Origin: Lutjanus erythropterus | Taxonomy: Eukaryota; Chordata; Actinopteri; Lutjaniformes; Lutjanidae | NCBI GenBank assembly: GCA_020091685.1 | Contig: CM034613.1 | Coordinates: forward strand, 325,177 to 389,176 | Reading direction: 5' to 3' | DNA length: 64,000 bases | In this document: positions 11,771 through 48,239 of the stretch, one piece after another | Position numbering within the stretch: the first letter of the stretch is position 1 | Layout of the letters: each line of letters begins with the position of its first letter | Translations under genes and position numbers: made by a program | The notes under the pieces: model-generated | What the model saw: only the letters and a program-made list of their open reading frames with translations | What the model was told of the DNA's origin: nothing | Database searches by the model: none

Positions 11771-12545
11771 TAGGGCTGCAACTAATGATTATATTCATCA
11801 TTGATTAGTGGGTCAATTATTTTCTCTATTTTCATTATTATCATTATTATTATTATTATTATTTTATTATTATATATTAATTAGTTGTTTGGTCCATTAA
11901 AAGCCAGAAAATGGTGAAAAATTACATCCTCAAATATCTTGTTTTGTTCACAACTAAAAAAATATTCAGTTTATATTCAGAGAAGAATAAAGAAAATACT
12001 CACATTTAAGAAGCTGAAATCAGAGAATTTGGACATTTTTTTCATAAAAAAATGACAAGTTTTATAACAACATTCAGGAACAAAACACACCTCATCGTTT
12101 CCTTACCCTTTGACTCTGTTTCCACATCCCTCCCTCCCCTGACCACCTCTTTTTTTTCTACGCTTGAATATAGGAACCATAGAGGCTCCAAATACCAGGA
12201 GACTACAAGAGACGGTACCCCCACCCAGAGTCTCAACCTCGCCCGGGTCCAAATGGTCCTCCAGCCACCAGCTGACTCCACCATACCAATCCATCCATCC
12301 AACACCTTAAACCCTACATCCCCTCCCCATTTCCTCCCATCCCGTACATCCCTTTCCCTTCATCCCGCACCCCCCCTTCAGACCTCCACCTCATCAACAA
12401 AGCTCTCCTCCATCCTTAATAACCAATAAACTGTTCAAAAGCATATCTATGTTGGTGTGGTCTTTGTTAGTGAATCAATGATCAAAATAGATGGAGATTA
12501 ATTTAATAGTCAATCAATAATAGATTTATGGTTGCAGCTCTAAGT
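11771..12545. mobile_element. hAT-like MITE with 'tagggctgcaac' ends, split by an insertion
   Basis: The left end tagggctgcaactaatgatt and the right end tggttgcagctcta are inverted relatives. The left interior carries ttagttgtttggtccatt and agccagaaaatggtgaaaaa, words shared with the copies at 59066, 59633 and 63280. A TTA microsatellite (about 11833-11873) has expanded in it. The body is interrupted after aaaaaatgac at about 12054 and resumes at about 12470 with gatcaaaatagatgg. Confidence 0.6.
12055..12470. mobile_element. C-rich insertion of unknown class inside the MITE
   Basis: A roughly 415-bp block whose composition (long CCCTCCC/CCATCC runs on the plus strand) is unlike the AT-rich MITE on both sides. 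It contains an AATAAA at 12426 followed by tgttcaaaagcat and tttgttagtga, the look of the 3' end or LTR of a retroelement. A 125-codon open frame spans most of it (12052-12429) but has no recognisable domain and is probably not a gene. I could not define a target duplication. Confidence 0.45.
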
Positions 12546-12989
12546 GTTTCATGTTTGTTAGTTTGTCCAGCTGTTTCACTACAGGCCATGATAATGAATT
12601 AGCAGCTGTGTGTGTACTGTGCATGGTAGGATATACTGTAGTTCTTTATTTTAAAACTGTAATCCTACTAGTAATCACAATTTTTTACCAAATGTATCTA
12701 AAATCTGATTACATCTTCTTTATCAGTTTCTTTATCAATCCTGAGGAGAATTAGCTTCATCATTTTGTCTTGTATAAAAGTAGGAATGACTAACATATTT
12801 ACAATTGTAATCTATCATTAGTAAAAATTAACGATCAATCAATCAAATAATCATTATTATTAAAAAAAATAAAATACCAAAAGCATTTTCACCCTCAATT
12901 AATCTGAACTAATAATCATATAAGGTGGAAGTTTTTTTGGTTTTCAACAGCGAATGGCACTAACTCAACTGTGAAAACCTTAGTCACAT

Positions 12990-13165
12990 CAGAGCTGCAA
13001 CGATTAGCTGTTTAATCGATCAAAAAATATATTGTTTTCATGATTGATAAATTGTTTCAGCTATTTTAGAAGCGAACATTTGCTGGTTCCAGCTTCTTAA
13101 ATGTGAGGATTTTCTGCTTTTCTTTGTCATTTATGACAGTAAAGGAAGACTTGTTGGGTTTTGGA
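12990..13165. repeat. partial 'gctgcaacgatta' MITE
   Basis: It begins agagctgcaacgattagctg and continues with the agcttcttaaatgtgaggat and ctgcttttctttgtcattta words found in related copies (for example 58400-58445). The right half is missing. A LINE begins just after it, and gattaatcgat-like words reappear beyond the LINE at 14690-14720, so the LINE may have split this element. Confidence 0.45.
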
Positions 13166-13204
13166 TTGTTGGTTGGATATTTTTAATTACGCTCTGAGTT
13201 CATG

Positions 13205-14310
13205 TAAGGTTCCAGCTTGTTTTAAAATCCTCCATAATTGTCCCAGTGCCTAAGAAGACAAATGTGAGCTGTTTAAATGATTATAGACCTGTAGCTTTGA
13301 CTTCTGTTATTATGAAAGTGTTTGAAAAACTAGTTATCTTTCCAGGGTGTCACTTGATTTGTTTCAATTTGCGTACAGGGAGAGTAGATCTGTAGAAGAT
13401 GCAGCATCCCTTTGCATTCACTCCATCCTGCAGCACCTTGAAGCCACTGCTACTTATGCTCGTGTCCTTTTTATTGATTTTAGTTCTGCTTTTAACAACA
13501 TTATTCCAGCTAGGCTGTATGACAAACTCCTAAAGATTGATGTTAGTTGCCCGTCTGAACTCACCTTTGACTTTTTGACCAACAGATCTCATTTTCAGTC
13601 ACCACCCATTAGTGTTGGTGCTCCCCTAGGTTGTGTTTTGTCCCCTCTTCTTTATTCATTCATTAATTCATTCTTTATTCTTTAATCATTTATTCATTTG
13701 TGGATGTGACGGGTCTGATCTCTTGTACTGATGAATCTACATACAGAGCAGAAGTTTCCTCACTAGAGGAGTGGTGTGTCCTTAACAATTTCACCTTAAA
13801 CATCTCCAAAACCAAGAAGATGATTGTGGACTTCCACAAAAACAAAGATTGTGAGCTTCAGACCTTGGTTATCAATGATGAGGTTGTGGAGATTATATAT
13901 ATTGTACAGAAAGCTCATCAGAGACACTTCTTTCTGCAGCAGCTCAGGAGGTTTAATGTATCAGAGGCTGGGATGCTTGATTTTTACAGAGCTGTGATAG
14001 AGTGCACTCACATTCTCTGTCACAGTGTGGTGTGGTAACTGCTCAGCTCATGATAGGAAAGAGCCTAACAAGGTGGTGAAAATAGCATCAAAAATCACTG
14101 GCCAAGATTTGACAAGCATGCTTATACTGGGTCTGAAAATGGTTAGAGAGCCCTCTTACCCTGCCAATACACTCTTTGTTCCACCTCCTTCAGGAAAAAG
14201 CTTACACAGTATTCAGAGCAGTACCACTTGATTCTGTAACAGCATATATCCTGAGGCAGTGAGGACCCTGAACTCCTCACCTTCAGGTCTGTTCATCAAC
14301 TCTACTTAAC
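13205..14310 (+). pseudogene. Rex1/CR1-like LINE reverse transcriptase remnant
   Basis: The segment 13347-13672 encodes [16 protein letters not shown], then ARVLFIDFSSAFNNIIPARL (the first RT aspartate block) and VGAPLGCVLSPLLYS. The next block (13700-14038) encodes EVSSLEEWCVLNNFTLNISKTKKMIVDF-type thumb sequence and AHQRHFFLQQLRRFNV, and a third (14025-14231) continues the tail. The expected FADD catalytic box between the first two is lost in a deletion that also shifts frame. There is no endonuclease domain upstream, so the copy is both 5'-truncated and internally broken. Gene-like motifs and order fit the Rex1/CR1 group known from fish. Confidence 0.75.
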
Positions 14311-16845
14311 TGTGTCCCCGAGTGAGTTTTTACTGAATGGACAGAATGCATCTGCTTTTATTTATTCTTATTGACTATTTTAAAGGTGAATATTTATCTT
14401 ATCTTGACATGTATTTTTTTTTGACATTTTCCATGCGAATTTGTTTGGTTTGGTTTTGTTGATATGTCTTTGTATGGTTGTTTGAGGACACACCAAGACT
14501 AATCCCAATCAATACTTCATTAAGATGGTAATAAATTATTATATCTTGAGAAAAGAAGACATTTGAAAATGTCAGTCTACGTATTAAACACATTAACATG
14601 GTCATAAAAATAATCACTTTTTTCATATCTTTGTTTGATAGAAGATCGATTAAATTTTACTTAATCAATATAATTCCTAACAACCAATTAATCAATCATC
14701 GATTAATTGTTATCATCTCTAATGTCAAGATTAGTAAGAGGACCACAGTTTATTCAGTAGATGCAATGTTTAAAAGTTTAAAAGTCACAACTACTTTTAA
14801 CTTTAAATATTGATGACTGTGTATATTTTGCATCTGAGGTCAGTGCTGTTGTTGTGATCTTGATAAAACTGTCATTTGCAGTGTGGGAGAATATCTGAAA
14901 ATTGAACCTTTTTGACTGGATTCATGAGTAAAAACCTCTGACACAGCTGATGGTGCGCCGTGGTGAGGATGAACAGAAGCTCACGGTGGACAGAAGCAGC
15001 AGGATGTCTTTATTTCTGTTGCTATAGCTTAACCAAGTCAGCATTCATGATACACAGAGACATACTGGGCAGCTACAGAAGCCTCGAACACATACAGTAC
15101 TAGTGAGTGGAACAGACAACGATGAGGCAGAGGACTGAAACAAAGTCAAACAAACAGAAACAGACAAGAAAGAAGATTTATGGCACTCAGTTTTAGTGGA
15201 TACTCAGAATAATATTGCTTTGAAAACACAACCTCTATCCGTCATCGTTGTTTTATCACTTTATATTTTCACTGTATTTAAATATCAAATATATTCCTTT
15301 ACTGATGTATTTACGTTATTGCTAACATCAAACGTACCTAACATTAGAGATATATCACTCACTTTGATAATAGTTTTGTTCAAAAGTACAAATTTTACAG
15401 AAAATAACAGTCCGAGTTTGGGAGGATATACTGGGGACGGGTCGACTTCAGGACATGCATAAAGGATCTGATAGGAGGGAAGGAGGGGAGGTGGGGCTTA
15501 AGCGGGGGTCTCCCATTGGATGAGAGGAGCTGGAGGAGCTGTCACTCACACAGCCAGTCACACATGCATTCCTCACATCAGGTACAATCCCTTTATTCAG
15601 ACTGAGTTCTTTTTTTTTTTTTTTTAAAGCTACACTACAAACTAATCCAGTCCACAAATAGAGCTTCACATGCCAACAGAGACAGCCAGCAGCCAATCAC
15701 AGCGCTCAGTCACCTCCCTTCCGCCAGTCAAATCACAATGGTTGACAGTCAGGTACAGTGGTTACACCACACACACACACACACATACTCAGGCACACAC
15801 ACTGATATTAAGGGCGGTAGGTACAGACAGACCGATGATACACACTGAGGAGTGAGAAGGCAGCCACAGTCCAAAGTCTGTTCAGCAAATTCAACTCTTC
15901 AAAGAATTTCTCCCCCGTCCTGAAAGATTACTTATCTTTGAAGCACTAGATGATCGTATGAGGGCACAAGGATTATAAATTAATTATGATGAAATACTTT
16001 TTTAGTGCATACAACATGGATTTTGCTCTCATAAGAGAATACATTGGTATTAATAATAACCACGATTTATTTGTTTAAATGAAATATCTATATTATGATA
16101 ATAATACTCTAATACTGTGTAATGTAAATAATGTAATTGCACTTTTTGTACACTACCACAGTTGTGGTTACAAACTATCTCTCCACCTCCCTACACTCAT
16201 ATTTTGAGTGTAATTCATTTGCCAAAAAAGGGACAAAATGCAGACAGTTAAATATGAACTTGAATGATAGCATTCTTTTTTCAGATTTTTGATAAATACC
16301 ATGATAATATCCTATAATATCCTAAACGTTTGCACAGTTGTTATAACACAAGATGCATCTTATACCTTAGGAAATACACCTTTTAGCTGTGGTTAAAAAC
16401 TTACGTGTAAACCATGTATCTTGTATGAATAAGATCATAAGAGTATAGGGAACTTGCAATATGTAACTGTCCAGTGCACATAAGATAAGAACATAAGATT
16501 TCATCCTTCAGGACTTTCAGGGTTCTGCACTTATCAAAATCAGCTTCAAGTATCAGTAAAGTAACAGGCTGCTGAGGCCGCCTGAGGGCCACGAATGAAT
16601 GAAGGGTTCATTTGAATATTTTGTTAAACTTTTGGCACAAATGAGGTGTTTTTTTCCTGCATTTTTTCTACAGTTTTCTATTTGCTACTGCGACTGAATG
16701 CTGTTGAATCACAGTTTCAAACAGCAAAATAAAAATAAATAAGCTGACAAAGAGCAAAGACGGAACCTTTTTGCTCTGTGCTCCAATAACAGCTGACCAA
16801 GCCTGGTCAACTTTCTCCTTTCCCGATTCCTGTATGCCATTTTTC
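14311..16845. other. no gene recognised
   Basis: AT-rich and unassigned to about 14930, then a more GC-balanced stretch (14940-15900) with a short CA run at 15766-15784. On the minus strand AATAAAG occurs near 15590-15596 and 15003-15009. These could serve as polyadenylation signals, but no exon on that strand points to them. No domain or RNA gene was recognised. Confidence 0.4.
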
Positions 16846-17006
16846 TTTTTCCTAGGATGGTGAAGGAATGACTCGTAGTAGCTGCATTTGTTTGTATTGG
16901 TTAGGGTTAGGCATGAGGAATGAAACTGGGTGGGGTAAGGGTCAGAGAATCAGGGTAAGCCAATCAGAGTAGGCTGGGTCATTCCTTTGCCATCCTGGGA
17001 AAAGAT
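16846..17006. mobile_element. short inverted-repeat MITE-like element
   Basis: The left arm tttttcctaggatgg, continuing tgaaggaatgac, is the near reverse complement of the right arm gtcattcctttgcc followed by atcctgggaaaa. The arms (about 27 nt each) enclose a ~105-bp spacer with ggttagggttagg. The structure fits a small MITE or hairpin-forming repeat. Target duplications were not resolved. Confidence 0.6.
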
Positions 17007-17557
17007 CATGTCTAAAAGAGGAACTCTTGATTTGCAAAAACACTTGACTGTTTTGTCATATCACAATGCTGTGGTTAAAATCTGCTTCGGGACAAAAACA
17101 GAGATCATAGCTTGGGTTAAAATGATCGCTCTCTTTCATATGTCTGGAGTTCCCTTCTCGACACGACCATGGTAAAAAACCAAAAAACCCCAAAAACTTA
17201 GATACACTCTGTGCTTGGCTCGTCTATGTTGAGAAGAAAACGACATTTTGACAATGGTTAAAAGATGTTGCTAGGGGACCTTATTGACATGTAGATTAGA
17301 TAGCTAGTTAGCAGGTATAGGTAGGGGCAGTCTGATCCTGGATGGGGCCCTGGAAAATCCTGGTCTGGCCCTGAAACCTGACTCTGAGCAGGATCTTACA
17401 GTCAGTATTATGAAACCAGCTGGTAGTCTGTTATTTGAAGTTTCCAACTTTTGATGACATTTGAATAATTTGTTACATCTCAGTGTCACATGTGTAAACT
17501 GAAACATACACAGTGGACTACAGTTATGTAATGATGTATTTCTCCAACTGTCTTTTC

Positions 17558-18260
17558 ATCTCTCCATCACATCTCCACCTCTCCTTCTGCCCCTTCTCTC
17601 TCCTCCCTGTCCCTTTCTCCTTGCCTCATCATTACCTTTCTTCCTCCATCCATCCATCCATCCATCCATCCATCCATCCATCCATGGTGTCCTGTGGGCT
17701 GGCAGGCCCGGGGCTGAGCCAGCGCTCTGTCACATTACCCCGCTGCTGAGTGAATTACTCTGCCTCCATTAGACTAACGAGAAAGCAGGAGGATGGAGAG
17801 AGATGGGGGAGGGGGCAGGGACAGAGGAGAGCATGAAGGGGAGGAGTGATGCAGCTGAGAGACGAATGAAGAAGGGAAGAGATGATGAAGAAGAGAAAAG
17901 TTAGATGAGGTGGAAGAGAAATGACTGAAGACGGGACAGAGGAGCAGGAAAAAGGAGGTCTGACACGAGAGCGAGAGGAGGGAGTGAAGGATGAAAGCGA
18001 GAGAGTAGGAATGACAGGAGGGTGGGTGGAGGTTGATTAGAGATGGAGATGAAGATGACAGGCAGAGTGGAGAAGAAGATTAAAGGAGAGGAGGACAGAG
18101 AGGCAGAAAGCAGGACGAGGGGCTGGACGCCATGGAGAGAAAAGAACAGACGCGGGAGAGGAGAAGAGGATGGACGAGATGGAAGGTAGAGATGGTGTGA
18201 GGAGGAGAGGAGAGTGAGGGGGGGTAAAAGAAAAAAAACAAAGAAATGAAGCAGAGAAGA
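17558..18260. repeat. pyrimidine tract followed by long polypurine tract
   Basis: On the plus strand, 17558-17684 is almost all C and T and ends in a (CCAT)n run (17645-17684). After about 80 mixed bases, 17780-18250 is overwhelmingly A and G (agaggagag-type runs). The resulting minus-strand open frames rich in Ser, Leu and Pro are compositional artefacts. No gene is supported here. Confidence 0.7.
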
Positions 18261-20751
18261 GTGGAATGAACAGAGAGGGAGGTGTGTCACAGAAATGATA
18301 ATGAAAATACATCGCAGCTGTACATGACACTGAGTGGACCTCACATACACACACACACAGAATACAGTGCAGTTGTTCAATCCAAGATTTTAAGGGATTA
18401 AAGGTCATGTTTTGTTGTGAAAGATGGTGTCTTAATGCTGTTTACTGTAGCAGAGCTCGGGATATTAAATAATCATTAAAATTCTGTTGCTGAAATACTG
18501 AATTTTTCTTCTATTTCTTTGTTTGTTTGTTGGTCTCAAAGCTAAAAACACTGAGTCTAAAAATACTGCATTCAGCAAATAAAATCCACACTAATTGTTG
18601 ACATTTTAAGTGAAGAATTCAAGTTCTTTCCTGGTTGCTGCATCACCCAAATTCCCAGTAAAAAAAAGCTACAACTGACATGACCTCAGTGACCTCAGTG
18701 TGAGCTACGGCCCTGCTTCCTCACATCCCACCACTGAAAGACGCACACAGACATGAAAACACACAGACATTACACTGTATTTAAAGGATTACCTCGATTA
18801 TGTCGATGTTGTGTGTTGTACTAGAGAAGCCAACTGAAGGATGACAAGAGTGTAGCAACTGATTCACTCTCACTGCAATGGAATCTGTCAAATGTAATAC
18901 AAATATATACTAAACCTGGAATTATTTATTTACTGATGATGCAACAAAAGAAATAGTATGGTATTTACTATTTTATAGTATAGTAGCACAAAGGTGGATA
19001 TCCTATATATCCTCCTGTATCGATCCTATATAGTAGCATTCAAGTGAGACCATGTAACTTCTGATAGAAAATAATCATCCTCTTACAAATGAGAAGTTTA
19101 TAAGCAGTAAATCAGACCAGGGTCAGGAGATTGCTACAGTTTAGTATCTTGATATTGGCTTAGTTTCATTCTCCTGTTTAAAGTTTCTGACACTAGAATA
19201 TTAAAATGAGTTGCCACTAGATGGTACTGAGTTTTGGTGAGGTCAGCAGAGGTTACACTCTGTAGATTTTTATGACAGTGATGGTCAGATAATCAGACTT
19301 CACTGTGGAAAAAAAAGACTGGAGTGAGATGAACAGACTGAAAACTTTGATTTGATAAAATAATTCACAGTTGAAAAAACTGTAATAATCGCAATATATG
19401 TTGTGACAATACTCAGATGATGCAAAATGTTTAAAATCAAAATCAAAATATTGTATTGTGACTGAAGTATCATTGGACCTGATCATTTCATTCAACACAC
19501 TCAGCTGTTATAGTAGTCATGGCTGTCCTGCCCCTTGCTTATGGTAGTTAGTGACAGCAGATTTCAAATCAGTTGCATTATTGATTAGTCAGTTGAGTGA
19601 AAATTAATCAATTACTAAATTAAGTAAACTTTCAAGCTAAAATGCCAAAACATGATAGTTCAACATCATCAAATGTTTTCTGCTGAGTAAACTGAATATT
19701 TGGGGTTTTTGGACATCTGCTGATGTCACCCTGTATTGTTTTCTGATTCATTAGTGAATCAAAAACATCTAAAAATAGGCATTATCAGTTTACTGATTTA
19801 TAAAACTTCTCAGTTGTACTACTGCTCTCCAGGATTTTTACAATCTTTTTAAACTCATTCAGTCACTTTGTCTTTGCACTTGTCATGCATTTGCAGGGGG
19901 ATTTGATCACATTTTTTTACAGTAGATATTTTCACCTCTAACTGTCAAGCTGATTTAAAGTGAACATTTGAAATGTGGCACCAATCAGTTGGGCTGAATG
20001 TCATGCACCATCTACAGGCTCAAACTCACAAACCTACATGTCACACCAAACTAGCATAAAGTGGGCTTCCTGATACAGAGGAGCCTTTTCACACAAAAAT
20101 ACTTGGATGTAACCCAGCTTATGGCTGTAACACAGGAGAAATACACAAGCAGAACATGTCAGGTAATGGGAATAGTGGTCATAATAGTAGAAATGAACAA
20201 GAACAAGACTAAAAGGCTTCGACAGAAATAAACAGTGTTGTTGAGTCCAAAAAACAAAACCCTGATATGTTGGAAAGAAGGAATTGTCAGAAAACAGCAG
20301 ATGAGATCAACACAAAGACGAATGAGTCAATATTAAACCAGCAGTGCTAGTGGTGCAGTGTTACGGGCCTGTCCAGATTACACTTAAACAGGGGGCTCTC
20401 AAGCCACACACACACACACACTCACACACACATGCGCGCACATGCACTCGAGGTAATGACACATCTTTGACATTTCTAATATTCCTCCATACTGATGACG
20501 ACTTCCCTCCATAGCCCTCATTTTCCACAGAGACACACACAAATTGAGAAAAACAACACATAAATAAATAGTATAAATAATATAAATAAAGATCAACAGT
20601 GCCAGTGTTTGTGTGTAGTGACAGAGAAAACATAAAAAAAGTTTGAAGATTGAAGTTAGACTTCATCAAGGGGCTATGGAGGGAAATGGCCACAGCTTCT
20701 TCTCTCTGCCTCCCCCCTTCCCATCATTCTCTCATCTCTCTGCTGAGGCTC
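18261..20751 (-). other. 3' flank of ache, possible 3' untranslated region
   Basis: This lies directly downstream of the ache stop codon. The minus strand has an AATAAATAA at 18930-18922, about 1.8 kb past the stop, a candidate but unproven polyadenylation signal. The true end of the mRNA cannot be fixed from sequence. A short CA run is at 20406-20430. A decayed gattaatcaattac-type MITE fragment lies near 19570-19770. No other coding exon was recognised. Confidence 0.35.
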
Positions 20752-44154
<23,403 letters not shown>

Positions 44155-44763
44155 CTACAGACACAAAGAGAGAAAGAGAGAGAGTAATGTGATTACTGTG
44201 AAGGAGAGTGACAGAGAACAGACTGAAGAGGGAGAGAAATCAGATGAAGAAAGAGATGAGAGGACGGAGGAAGTAGGAAGTCTGGATGTGTCATCAAGGT
44301 ATATGCAAAGATTTGTTCAGACAGACAACGTGTAATATTGGTCAAACACTGGTATGAATTTGATTCTATATGGGGTTTGTCTTGGGCTCACTGAAAAGTA
44401 TTCATTGTCTTATTCCTTCTGTTAGTGGAAATTTACCTGACAGTGGTGCTAACAGGACAAAATCATCCTCCAGAGTTTATGAAAATCTGCAGCAGACTTC
44501 ATGTCCATCTGGCCATGAGTTGGGGTTTTTCCTTGGACATTATTTAGTGGAGTTGGTGAGTGTTGCAAGTACAGTGTAGCTAGACACGTCATCAGTAGCA
44601 ATAAGAAAATGTCTGATAAAATGTTTGATAGTTTCTCTTAAATGCATTAAATGCAAACCAGCATGAAATCACATAATGAATACGCTCCAGCTCATAAACT
44701 AGGTGGCACTAAGACTATGACTCCTGATTGGTATGTAGATGTGAACAGTGAGGATAAATGACA

Positions 44764-45227
44764 TTGTTTTCCCAGGAGTTGGCTAACGTTAGCAGTGCTA
44801 GCAGCAGCAGCTGCTCTGCTTGCAGGTTAATGTCCATGTATGTGCTTAATGTGGTCACATGTTGCTCCAGTTGAGTGGTTATATACCAGTTTATTCTGTC
44901 ACAGCCAACATTCATCCTTATTTTCATTTTCTATATCAAAACACTGCCAAACCATGCTCGTTTACAAGCTGTCATCTGTCCAACTTTGCTGATAACAACA
45001 CCTGCGGCAGGGTGAGCCATCGGAGCATACGCACTGGGCGAGAGGGGCTGTTGTCTGATGGGGCCGCAAGCCCAACTACTGGCGGGCGGCTGCATAACAT
45101 CTTAGAGGCAACAGTTAACTGGCATTGTACATGAATAAAATATTGATAAATAGTTTAACTGACTAGTATTTCTGGTGCTGACTAGTGAGGGTGAGGGTCT
45201 TATAGTCGACTAATGGCGCACATCCCT
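44764..45227. repeat. central module of the composite element, right part, free-standing
   Basis: It matches the interiors of 27708-28910 and 32858-34004 in order: ggctaacgttagcag, tgcttaatgtggtcac, gaggcaacagttaactggca, ctagtatttctggtgctgac. It then ends with atagtcgactaatggcgcac and atcccta, an end that the two composite copies lack. A second free-standing copy is at 61770-62566. Confidence 0.7.
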
Positions 45228-46983
45228 AATATGCAGATGTTATGGCAATTCATGGTGTAGTTTTGGAAGTTTGGCTCCTGGGGTGACACCAAATTTCTCT
45301 TTTGAGTCTCAAGCTGAAAAAGTTTGGTCATGAGGACCATGAGGTCTAGATTATTTTGTTAGGCAACTATTTCAAGTTCAAGAGGGAACTTTCATGCTCA
45401 AAAATAAGCTTTTTAATACAGCTTGTTTTAAGTCAGTAAGGCTGACTTACATTGTCTTCATTACCTTAAGAATGATCAAAACTACTTCTATTTAAACTTA
45501 CAATAATGTATGTTTAGTTTAGTTTAGTTTAGTTTATTTGCACATTATATATATATACAAAGACAAAAAAATAACAAAAGATTAAAACATTGTGCAGGAG
45601 AGGTTGGAAGCCAAAAGGCTTATAAAGATACCTCCCCTATATAATTAATATTGACAACTTCAAGGTGTCAAGACTAAATAGATATAAAACTGATATACAG
45701 AAATGGAAGCATACAGGGTGTTTTAGTCAAGACTAAATGAAATGTCAGTTTGACTTTTTTCAGCAGCTGCAGATCTCTTTGGGTGTGTCACACAAGATAT
45801 AGTTGGAAATGAAAGCTCAGAGTAATTGAGATAGATTCGATAGATCAGATGTGAAAATTTAAAAAGGTGTGGCACCATGTGTCTGTATGCATGCAGTAGC
45901 AAGCATTAGTTGCAGCCCAAAGTAATTCATTTAGATGGTATTTAATCATAATTTGCTTGGAATCAGGCATTTGATCAGCATAATATTGTAAAACTGGATT
46001 AAAGCACTTTCTTCATGTCTTGTCTTCAGGCTGCCAGTTAAACAGATGTGTACACACCCTGGTGCAGGTTAGCAGCGGACAGTACAGTGAATAGACATGT
46101 GTAGGCGAGCGAGCTGCAGCTTCCCAGAAAAGACTTATTAAATATTCAACACAACACCAGGACAACAGCAGTCTGACAGAGTCCTGCTGCTCTACAGCAC
46201 AGATGAACATGTCAGTAGAATCTGTCCTAACTGAGGTGGAGATAGAAAGTCCTTTCACTCCATGGGAACCAGTTCAGAGCTTTCCTGCTTGTGGCAGTTC
46301 ACTGTCACAAAACACAGACTGAGAAACCACCTCAACAGTTAAAATGAGCCAAAATCATTTCCTGTTGTGTCTGAATACAGTCTGCTCAGTGGAACGGAGG
46401 ACTACTTTCAAGAGCACCAGTGTTGACTCTCATTTGCTATATTGTTACACCACCAGTACACATACATGTTATCTGTCTCATATCAACTGAGAATGAAGAC
46501 AAGCTGCAGGCTTGGGGTGGGGAAAAACAGATGCACACAAGAATTGTAATTCAAGCTTCTTCTATTCTGAACTGTTTCACAGATTCCAAAAATTATTCAG
46601 GCTAAAAACATGGTGTAAACCTGGCATGTCTGGGGGCTTTATTACACCAGACGAGCAGTATGGAGCCATTTCATGTTTTTATCCTGTTGTTTTTTACATT
46701 TGAAAACTGTTCACCATTCACTTCCATTGTGGGAGATTCTGCAACGCTGTTTTCCTGTGAAACTCCAGCAGTGTTTTGTGGACTAAAAAAACTAAACCTG
46801 ACCTTCAATCAGCATGAGGGTAAGTAGATAATGACTACATTTTCAGTTTTGGGTGAACTATCCCTTTAATGACTTCATGGTTTGCACAGAAAAGGCAGAA
46901 CTGTGTTCCTAGACAGTGTATCATGTACACACACACACACTGAGTTTAATCAACTCCCATCCTTAGCATTTACTGAGAATAAT
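45228..46983. other. no gene recognised; LINE-tail-like repeat near the start
   Basis: At 45510-45540 a (TTTAG)n run leads into tttatttgcacattatat and gtgcaggagaggttggaagc, with caaaaggcttataaagatac; this looks like the 3' tail of a fish LINE or a common interspersed repeat. The rest is AT-rich and unassigned. Confidence 0.4.
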
Positions 46984-46990
46984 TATCAAT

Positions 46991-47300
46991 TTAGGGCTGC
47001 ACCAATAATCAAAACTGTATCAACATGACAATATGGCTTTCTACAATTTTCAGCTCGTGTGTGATATTTGTTAAAGACAAAATGTGTCAAAAAACTTTTT
47101 AATTGAATGACTGTGGTGAGGCAGAGATGTCTTGTCCTACACATCAGATTCTTCATTTGGTACAGATTCCTACAAAAATATCACACCAAAGTCATTTTAA
47201 CATGTTTTTCAATCAAAATAAGGATAACTGTGTAAAAATTATTGTTACGTCTAATATCACAAATCATATCGCAATTGCAATATCAGTCAAAGTAAGGGCA
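46991..47300. repeat. dispersed repeat, 'gggctgcac' family, copy B
   Basis: It begins tagggctgcaccaataatc. The stretch 47068-47240 (gacaaaatgtgtc, gaatgactgtggtgaggcag, catttggtacagattcctac) matches 61200-61390 closely. The ends tatcgcaattgcaatatcag resemble copies at 56891 and 59966. Confidence 0.55.
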
Positions 47301-48234
47301 ATTAGATATTTTTTCAAAATCATACAGATTAAATTGATACTAATACCAGCATTGATTCTACTCACCAGCACGATTCTTTATCAATTCCCTTACTGACTGA
47401 CAGCGTTCAATGTCAACACAACTGTTTTATTATCTCTAGGTTAAAAAAGGCTTTCATGTACGCTGAATTTTAAAAAGAGAGAATATTTGCAGCAGAAAAC
47501 TCTGCTGAGCTTGCTTGTGTGGTGCTGATGTTATTATAAAGAGGATATTAATCCCTAGGTAATGGACATGCTGCTCGGTTGGGAAGTGGTGTCAAATACA
47601 TGGCAATTCAGGAAATGACATGTTGTGCAGAAAGATGTTCCAGCCTTTTGCTGGTGTTTCCACCCTCACTTCAAATGATCATTATACAAACATTAGAGCA
47701 AGGCTGCTGTCATTTTTCTTTCAGAAATGAAGACACACTTTAGACCATTTTGTTCCTCTTCACCATGACTCCTTTTTGTTGTAAGATTTCATCGTTTTGC
47801 AATGTGCAACTGTCAGAAAAAAGACATACAGTTATTGATAACCAATGGATCACATTTTGGAACCATTTCTCAATTGGAACAATTTGGAGCAACTCCCTTA
47901 TGTAGTAATAACCCCACCACAATTGGTGAGATTTCTATTGTCAAGATTCTTGACAATCCTGCATGTGTGTAAAGCCCCTCAGTATTCTGCAACAAAGGCT
48001 GGGACAGCTGTGTGGTCATGAGGGGTTCTATAAAAAGGCAGTAAGTAAAACCTGAGTAAATGCCACACTGTGCCAGATATATATCCCCTTGTAGTAAGAA
48101 ATAACTCTAAGACACTGTATGACAATTATAGTTTGAATGGATATTAATGCTTGTGATCAACTTTTTAAATTTCTATTTATTTTCTTTAAGTTTTCTTAAG
48201 TTTGAAAAGGTGGGGTGCAGATTTTTTAAGCAGT
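47301..48234. other. no gene recognised
   Basis: AT-rich, with only short open frames (for example 47922-47740, minus) and no recognisable domain. Confidence 0.45.
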
Positions 48235-48239
48235 GAATT

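Noticed and set aside
14990-15600. Minus-strand AATAAAG words as ache polyadenylation signals
   Set aside because: They lie more than 5 kb past the stop codon with repeats between; no evidence links them to ache.
17901-18408. Ser/Leu/Pro-rich minus-strand frames of 123-159 codons resembling a membrane protein
   Set aside because: They come from the polypurine tract; CTC/TCC/CTT codon repetition explains both the composition and the lack of stops.
44764-45227. A third copy of the composite TIR element
   Set aside because: The outer gggctgggcggtatacc arms are absent; only the central module is shared, so it is listed separately.
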